Part shown: piece by piece, positions 58,936 to 64,000 of the stretch | Position numbering within the stretch: position 1 is the first letter of the stretch | How the letters are laid out: each line of letters begins with the position of its first letter | Origin: Arsenophonus sp046530735 | GTDB taxonomy: Bacteria > Pseudomonadota > Gammaproteobacteria > Enterobacterales > Enterobacteriaceae | Length of the DNA stretch: 64,000 bases | Assembly (NCBI GenBank): GCA_046530735.1 | Contig: JBHEQV010000001.1 | Coordinates: 1 to 64,000, forward strand | Direction: 5' to 3' | Position numbers and translations under genes: made by a program | Notes under the pieces: generated by a model | What the model was told of the DNA's origin: nothing | What the model saw: the letters and a program-made list of their open reading frames with translations, nothing else | The model's database searches: none

Positions 58936-59930
58936 ATGAAATCTAAACAATTTAACATGGCAATCTTAATCTTGTCTGTTGTTCAGTTTACAAACAACAG
59001 TGAGTGGTATTTCTGTTTTTGACCTGATGTTTAAAGTTGGGAAATTCCTAGCAGGAGACTAAAGAAGCTAAACAATGGCTTATAAACGACACAAGAATTA
59101 TAAATACCAGATAGCTATTTACAAACAGCAGTTGGCAACTGCGATAGGTATTTGTGATATTACCATTTTTGTTGATTAGATTAAAAGCTTCAGGGGGTTG
59201 ATCTTGAAAATCTTCGCTAACAGGGGATGTAAGGCAGTGAATAAGATTCTGTTTTTTTTGGTTGCTCTCCTGATCAGTTTACGTGTTGCATGAAAAATGT
59301 AAAATTTTAATACTTTCAATAATGAGGACAATCTAAAATATATGCAAATAACTGCAAGAAACAGGTTGTCAATAAAGCGATTCTCCAGTTGGAGCAATCG
59401 GATAAAATACAGAAGAAGGCAAGTTTTTATTTAATAAAATTAACAAGCTTTTACAACGTCTTCTATTATCAACAGGATTGAAAGAATTACAGGATTTGGT
59501 GAACAGTATTCAGTTAAAATCTGTTATGTTTAACTATTGATGATATAATTGAAAATGAATACCAAAGCTGCAGATTAGCGAAAAAAAATTGCTTGAAGAT
59601 CAGCGTATTAAACGTTGAAATCAGTGACAGCTAAAAGCTACAACAGTAAATTGAATAATTTATGATCTAATATCATCATAAAAAATATTTTTATTGAATA
59701 TAATAGTTTAAAACTTTATTTTATAGAATGTAAAGAAGAAGTGAAATCACTAAATAGTGTAATGGATCATTCATATTAATTAAAAATTCTTTATGAGATA
59801 TATCAAAAATCAGGAAATTAATCAGAAAACTATAAAAATACAAATGAAGCTCATTAATCATTTAAATCAACTGAACGCTCTAACTCAAGACTTAAATAAC
59901 TTAGAGGAGTAATATATATAAGTGACTGTG
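58936..59930 (+). pseudogene. virB5: virB5-like pseudogene, minor pilus protein of a type IV secretion system
   Basis: An ATG at 58936 begins MKSKQFNMAILILSVVQFTN, a signal peptide-like start. Then, across frameshifts, come VSGISVFDLMFKV-like, a QWLINDTRIINTR-like segment, KYQIAIYKQQLATAIGICDI, FVD-IKSFRG and FANRG-KAVNKI. Later pieces read EQSDKIQKKASFYLIK, GLKELQDLVNSIQLKS and NQKTIKIQMKLINHLNQLNA. The order (signal, QQL-T-x-G-I-x-D, long glutamine-rich helices) is that of VirB5/TraC proteins, which sit at the tip of conjugative pili. Many stops are present. virB6-like sequence follows, as in known loci. Confidence 0.65.
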
Positions 59931-60059
59931 TTTTTGTTGATGTAAAAAATATCTAATAGGGAATTATTGATGTCTTTAAAAAATTAAAAATGCAACATTC
60001 TTATTTATGATAATAAAATTTTATAGTTATATAAACTACAATTATATCATCCAATAAAG

Positions 60060-60850
60060 AAAAGGATATCACTCACTGAAAATTTATCTATACCTAAAGA
60101 AAGTATAAGTATGAGATATCATGCGAATAACAATTCTACTATCTTGTATGGCGAATATAAATAGTTATATTAATAGTATTATCTATCATAAATAGCATAA
60201 AAGATAGTTTAAGTAGTGGTACTATATTGAAATTGCTTAATAATTTATGGAATAAAGCAAAAATTCTTGGTAAAACTTTATATGACATTGATGAATTAAT
60301 AGTTGTAAAAAATGAAGAGAGGATATACCGCCCAGTTTATGACTTTTTAGTATATTTATGTTAATGATTGTTTGTGCTTTTATTTTAATAAAGTTAAAGT
60401 AATAATTTTGTTATTAGGTATAATAACACCTCCATTCATATTTATATTTTATTTGATATATGGTTTTATACGAATCATGTTTAACGATTAGTTGCAGAAC
60501 ATTTTTCTGTAAAATTAACGATTTTATCTTCTTCATTATATTTAAGTATAATTATTAATTATTTTTATTCACTAATAAAAGTTACTACTTTGATATTCCA
60601 ATCCAGTAAAGTTGGATTGGATGCTCAATATGTTTAGCAGGGATATGTGCAACTGTACTTATTTATTTTCAGAAATATTAGTAGTTTCTTTATCTGGAGC
60701 GAGCGCAACAGTTTCTATGCAATGACTGTTTAAGATTAGGATAACTGTAGCTGCGCTAGAAACAAAAAATTATTAACTCGCAGGGCAAGATATGAAAAAC
60801 GCAATGCTCGTAATGTTGCTAGTTTTTAAGTAAACCAAACCCGTCGCGGA
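60060..60850 (+). pseudogene. virB6: virB6-like pseudogene, polytopic type IV secretion channel protein
   Basis: Broken hydrophobic frames on the plus strand include a LWNKAKILGKTLYDIDELIV segment, MIVCAFILIKVKVIILLLGI with TPPFIFIFYLIYGFIRIMFN, and a later SEILVVSLSGASATVSMQ. The pattern follows VirB6: a helix pair ending in a stretch like F-F-x-x-T-R-x-F-F-x-x-W, then a loop with S-L-(A/S)-G-G-x-x-x-S. The C-terminal tail reads RRARYEKRNARNVASF and NQTRRGSGSKYNVKKSRK. Position between virB5 and virB8 relics supports it. Many frame breaks. Confidence 0.6.
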
Positions 60851-61088
60851 TCTGGGTCAAAATATAATGTGAAAAAATCGAGAAAATCTGCTATTGAGCA
60901 GATGATAGCAAGAAATTAAGCGCTAAGTATACTGGAAGAAAAACGTCTTCTATTGAAAAAAAATAAAATTCCCCTCTGAAGTAAAAAAATTAAATAGGAA
61001 AACCATAAATTAAATGCTTATTTATAATAAGTCCATTGAGTTATATCCAATGTTTACCTTTTAACTTTTTTTTAAAAGGTATAAAATT

Positions 61089-61226
61089 ATGAATTACATT
61101 ATCGCATTAGCATTTTATGCGCCATTTCTAAGTATATGTAATCTCTTTGCCAGTAAAAATTACAGAAAAAAGAAAGTATCAATTAATAATCCAAAGAATA
61201 TTTCAAAAATTTCCGACCATAAATGA
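61089..61226 (+). CDS. virB7-like small ORF with degenerate lipobox
   Basis: A 45-codon intact frame, MNYIIALAFYAPFLSICNLF with ASKNYRKKKVSINNPKN after it, lies between the virB6 and virB8 relics, the usual place of virB7. VirB7 proteins are short lipoproteins that anchor VirB9 at the outer membrane. A hydrophobic start followed by LSIC at residues 14-17 resembles a lipobox, but Ile replaces the small residue normally before Cys, so lipidation is doubtful. With all neighbours dead it is most likely a relic that has not yet acquired a stop. Confidence 0.4.
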   Translation: MNYIIALAFYAPFLSICNLFASKNYRKKKVSINNPKNISKISDHK

Positions 61227-61249
61227 TCAAAAACTCATTATATAATCAA

Positions 61250-62040
61250 AAAAATTTTAAAAAACAACACATATAACTCCTAGACAGAAAAATAACTAAA
61301 GGCAATTTTATTGTAGAAGAAGCAGGATTACTGATTGGTTTATTATCACTAATTACCGTAGTCATCATGATACCATAAAGCAAATCGAGATAGTAGCATG
61401 CGATAGATAATCTGGTTGAGCACGTATGACCTATATACATCAGAAACCCGTCTCACCGCTAAGAGCAGTATTATTAGAAGACAATGTCAGTCCATTAGGT
61501 TAAAATTGTATGAGCGTTATATTACCTCTTCTCCCTTGCAGGATGATTACGACATGGCGCAAATCTATAATAATCAGGATGTTAATAATAATTAACTATC
61601 TTCTGGATTGGATATAGTGAAAAGCCAGATAAGGTGTTTAATAATTGTGCTCATACGGTGTCAAATTGAGATTTTGTTGAATATGATCACAGAAGCAACA
61701 GACAGCCTCTGTAAAAAACCGCAACGATTTACTATAAAAAATTATTCACCAACTGGCAGACAACATTATAAATAATAAATATTGGGATGCTTATTTCACA
61801 TTCTATTTCGATCTTGAAAAGAAATAAATAAGGCGGAGAGAGAAATCAATTCATTTAGTTTTACGGTGATAAAGTAGCGGCGAGATCGAAAAATTCGTGG
61901 AAGATTATAATCAAATAGGATTATTAGAATGTCTGTGCTAATTAATGTACAACTTTCGATATGGTGGTAGGTAGGAAAATGCTTACGTAAGCTAGAAGGA
62001 GCCGTTACGATGCCAGAATACAGCAAGTATTTATAACTTA
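61250..62040 (+). pseudogene. virB8: virB8-like pseudogene, inner-membrane type IV secretion protein
   Basis: The plus strand gives, across frame changes, EAGLLIGLLSLITVVIMIP (single membrane helix), a short bridge, YIHQKPVSPLRAVLLEDNVS, then YERYITSSPLQDDYDMAQIY with NNQDVNNN. VirB8 proteins have a transmembrane helix followed by L-K-x-x-x-P-Y-x-x-x-V-D and a Y-(V/I)-x-x-R-E-x-Y-x-x-x-x-x-x-x-D-Y-x-x-V segment in that spacing. Further downstream KFVEDYNQIGLLEC is readable. Stops interrupt every frame. Followed directly by virB9-like sequence. Confidence 0.6.
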
Positions 62041-62089
62041 TAAATAAGACGATGATTAATTCTAAATCCAGTTTTATGAGGACGCTAGT

Positions 62090-62790
62090 TTTTTACGATG
62101 ATGAGGCGATGATGGAGGATGATGCATGTCCCGGATTTAATGAGGGTATGGAGAATCCAACACAGATGAAAACTGGAATAATTTGATAAGTTTCCTTTTC
62201 TCAAGGTGTACTTAGATAAAAAAGGTAATATGATGCAAATCATATCATTAACAACAAGGACTGAATTTGCGTACCAATCTTTTAATCATCGCCAACAAAC
62301 AATTCTAAAATATGGAATTGAGCGTTATTGATGACATATCAGCTAAGCAGCCTGATTTTCAGGTGACTTATCGTTATTTAGAATGAAAATAGAAATAAAG
62401 TGAGGGACAAAGTAGAAGCTCGCCATCGCGAGTGGGCGCAAATAGCAGAAAAATTCTAGTCAGAAAGACACTTATCAAGGCAGTCGCTAAGAAATTAATT
62501 AGATTCATACAGGCAAAGAAACTCATCAGATCGCGCCTGATTTCGTTTATAACGATGGATATTTTACCTTTTTTAGCTTTTCACAAAAAGTTATTCCGTC
62601 TGTTTTTGCTATCTGAAGGGTAAATAAGAGATTGTTAATAGTTTTATTAAACAAAAAAATTTAACTATACCGTACTTGTTATTCATGAAACCACACCGAG
62701 CATTGTACTGCGTTATATTAATGAAGTAATAGGAAGTATTACCTAAGTTTCAGTAAAATGTCAACAACTGACGAAGCCATAACATGGACA
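62090..62790 (+). pseudogene. virB9: virB9-like pseudogene, outer-membrane core component
   Basis: Plus-strand fragments in order: KKGNMMQIISLTTRTEFAYQ, a TNLLIIANKQF-like piece, MELSVIDDISAKQPDFQVTY with RYLE (family pattern: T-N-L-x-I-x-T-x-x-R-x-Y-x-F-x-L then x-V-x-F-x-Y-P), KVEARHREWAQIAEKF, then HQIAPDFVYNDGYFTFFSFS and KVIPSVFAI. The last pair corresponds to the VirB9 P-x-x-V-Y-D-D-G-x-x-T-Y-(F/I)-x-F with L-P-A-(I/V)-F, the most diagnostic part of the family. Four or more frameshifts are present. virB10-like sequence follows. Confidence 0.7.
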
Positions 62791-62799
62791 TAATTGAAC

Positions 62800-64000
62800 A
62801 TGTGAATAAGTAAATTTAAAACAATAAAGGCTGAAAATATCGAAGAAAAATAAGGCACGGAATTATAGAATAAAAAATCGTAATTTTATCCGCACAGAAT
62901 GAAAACAATATTGCGTGTTTGAAGCGTGAATCGTAGAAAAACGAGATCAGGCTCTTAAACAGAAGCAAGAAGATAAAAGTGCTATCCTATTTAATGAAAG
63001 ATTAATAAACTAAAAAAAAATAGTAATGCATACTACTTTCCTGCCATTATTATGATGGCACTTATTTTATTGTATAAGTGAGTAACTGGATCTATTGCAA
63101 TTTTATCTGCAACCTATTGAAGAAAATAGCGTGAATTGGACGAGAAAAACAGTGCAGACTATTATAAACGTACTAATCTCAGGAAAATAATGAAATAATA
63201 AAGAAGAAGACTCACAAACAACAGAAAAGCACACAGGAAATAAAATAGCGTTGAACACAATAACCCTTATCTAATACTAGTTTAAATAAAACGATATTTC
63301 TAACCCGTGCAAGTAACAGTGCAACGTTAGAAATGCAGTAAAATCTGGCATTAATAAAATCACACTACTAATTTCATGGATGAATAAGCTTGCAGGGAAG
63401 GTAGCCAATATACAAAAAGAATATATCACCTAAAGAGAAGGAAAATAAAGTAATACTGCTTAAGCTCATTCCTTATAAACTTGATTTTATATATTTTAGA
63501 AAAAATTTCGATCACTTGTTAAACGAATTATCGATTTATTTCTGACAAAATAGGAAAACTGTGTTGCATGATTGATAAGGATATATGGAGTGCGAGCAGG
63601 AATAGCAAACTGATTAAAAAAATGGGGAATGGACCGTATTTAGATTATATCAATCTAAAAACTGAAGCAGAATAAAGAGTACATTTTTATTATAGTAATG
63701 AAGTTAATAAGGAGATAGGGGTCCCCATTATTTCGGTATTCCTATCTAAATATCTATTACGCTGGAGCACCTAGTGAATCGTATGTTGACAGTTGTCTTG
63801 ACAATCATTTCTGGAAATGATTTGACCAGTCTATTAATGATGAGGGGTGATTCCCAGGCATAGGCGCTTTGAAGACAAACAACAATCGGTAAAAAACGCA
63901 ATACTGATTACAGAGAAAACAGCGTTAGAAAATGCAAAAGAGCTATGCTGGAAAACACCATTAATATCCACCATGGCCTTATAATAAGCATGATGAAATT
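62800..64000 (+). pseudogene. virB10: virB10-like pseudogene, running off the window edge
   Basis: The plus strand first shows a membrane segment, YYFPAIIMMALILLYK near 63035, as in the VirB10 N-terminus. Later, across stops and frame changes, it gives CMIDKDIWSASRNSKLIKKM (family V-x-x-D-V-(W/Y)-S-x-x-G-x-x-x-L-I-x-x-G), YYAGAPSESYVDSCLDNHFW with FDQSINDEG (family SPGAxxLGxxGxxGxVDxHFxxRFGxAILxSxID), and KCKRAMLENTINIHHGL (family A-L-E-N-T-I-N-I-P-P-T). This is the conserved C-terminal beta-barrel and antenna region of VirB10. The 3' end lies beyond 64000. Confidence 0.7.

Noticed and set aside
61246..61440. Minus-strand open frame in the virB8 region
   Set aside because: The plus strand carries the virB8-like membrane segment and collinear fragments; the minus frame has no family match.
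1..64000. CRISPR array, rRNA operon or integron
   Set aside because: No regularly spaced direct repeats, rRNA signatures or attC-like arrays were found; the repeats seen are IS copies and single inverted repeats.

Overview
The window is AT-rich DNA from a gammaproteobacterium of the order Enterobacterales in the middle of genome reduction. That reading rests on E. coli-like gene order in intact blocks (queA-tgt-yajC-secD-secF, ribD-ribH-nusB-thiL-pgpA, dxs-ispA-xseB, thiI, cyoABCDE, pncB-asnS) separated by kilobases of decayed genes and decayed insertion sequences. Less than half of the 64 kb is intact coding sequence. This fits a host-restricted insect symbiont (Arsenophonus-, Sodalis- or Serratia symbiotica-like); the genus cannot be fixed from sequence reading alone.

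Layout. 1-2996: a ybjG-like phosphatase gene squeezed between IS256 ends, then an IS91-family copy. 3354-5183: typA. 5190-15600: IS481, IS256 and IS91 remnants, an hns-like fragment and unresolved AT-rich DNA. 15654-18484: asnS and pncB. 18600-28545: a nested IS481/IS1595/IS256 stack, carA and carB pseudogenes with both start codons lost, an IS481 remnant, head-to-head IS91 5' ends, a brnQ tail, an IS1595 copy and an acpH remnant. 28652-43482: the main intact block, interrupted only by an nrdR pseudogene and a frameshift in pgpA. 43570-50120: yajL pseudogene, an IS1595 copy split by an IS91 copy, an IS256 copy and a yajR pseudogene. 50275-55074: intact cyo operon. 55233-56627: IS256. 56628-64000: a decayed P-type (VirB) type IV secretion locus, with virB5, virB6, a virB7-like ORF, virB8, virB9 and virB10 in canonical order.

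Functions kept: queuosine tRNA modification (queA, tgt), Sec translocation (yajC, secD, secF), riboflavin steps (ribD, ribH), transcription antitermination (nusB), thiamine-phosphate kinase and tRNA 4-thiouridine synthesis (thiL, thiI), isoprenoid synthesis (dxs, ispA), an aerobic bo3 quinol oxidase (cyo), NAD salvage (pncB), asparaginyl-tRNA synthesis (asnS), a translational GTPase (typA) and undecaprenyl-pyrophosphate recycling (ybjG). Functions lost here: carbamoyl phosphate synthesis (carAB), ribonucleotide reductase control (nrdR), branched-chain amino acid uptake (brnQ), ACP phosphodiesterase (acpH), the YajL chaperone/deglycase, the YajR transporter and conjugative secretion. No tRNA, rRNA or CRISPR array was seen.

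All pseudogene and IS calls come from hand-translating decayed sequence and recognising family motifs. Their edges are approximate unless a terminal repeat or start codon is named.
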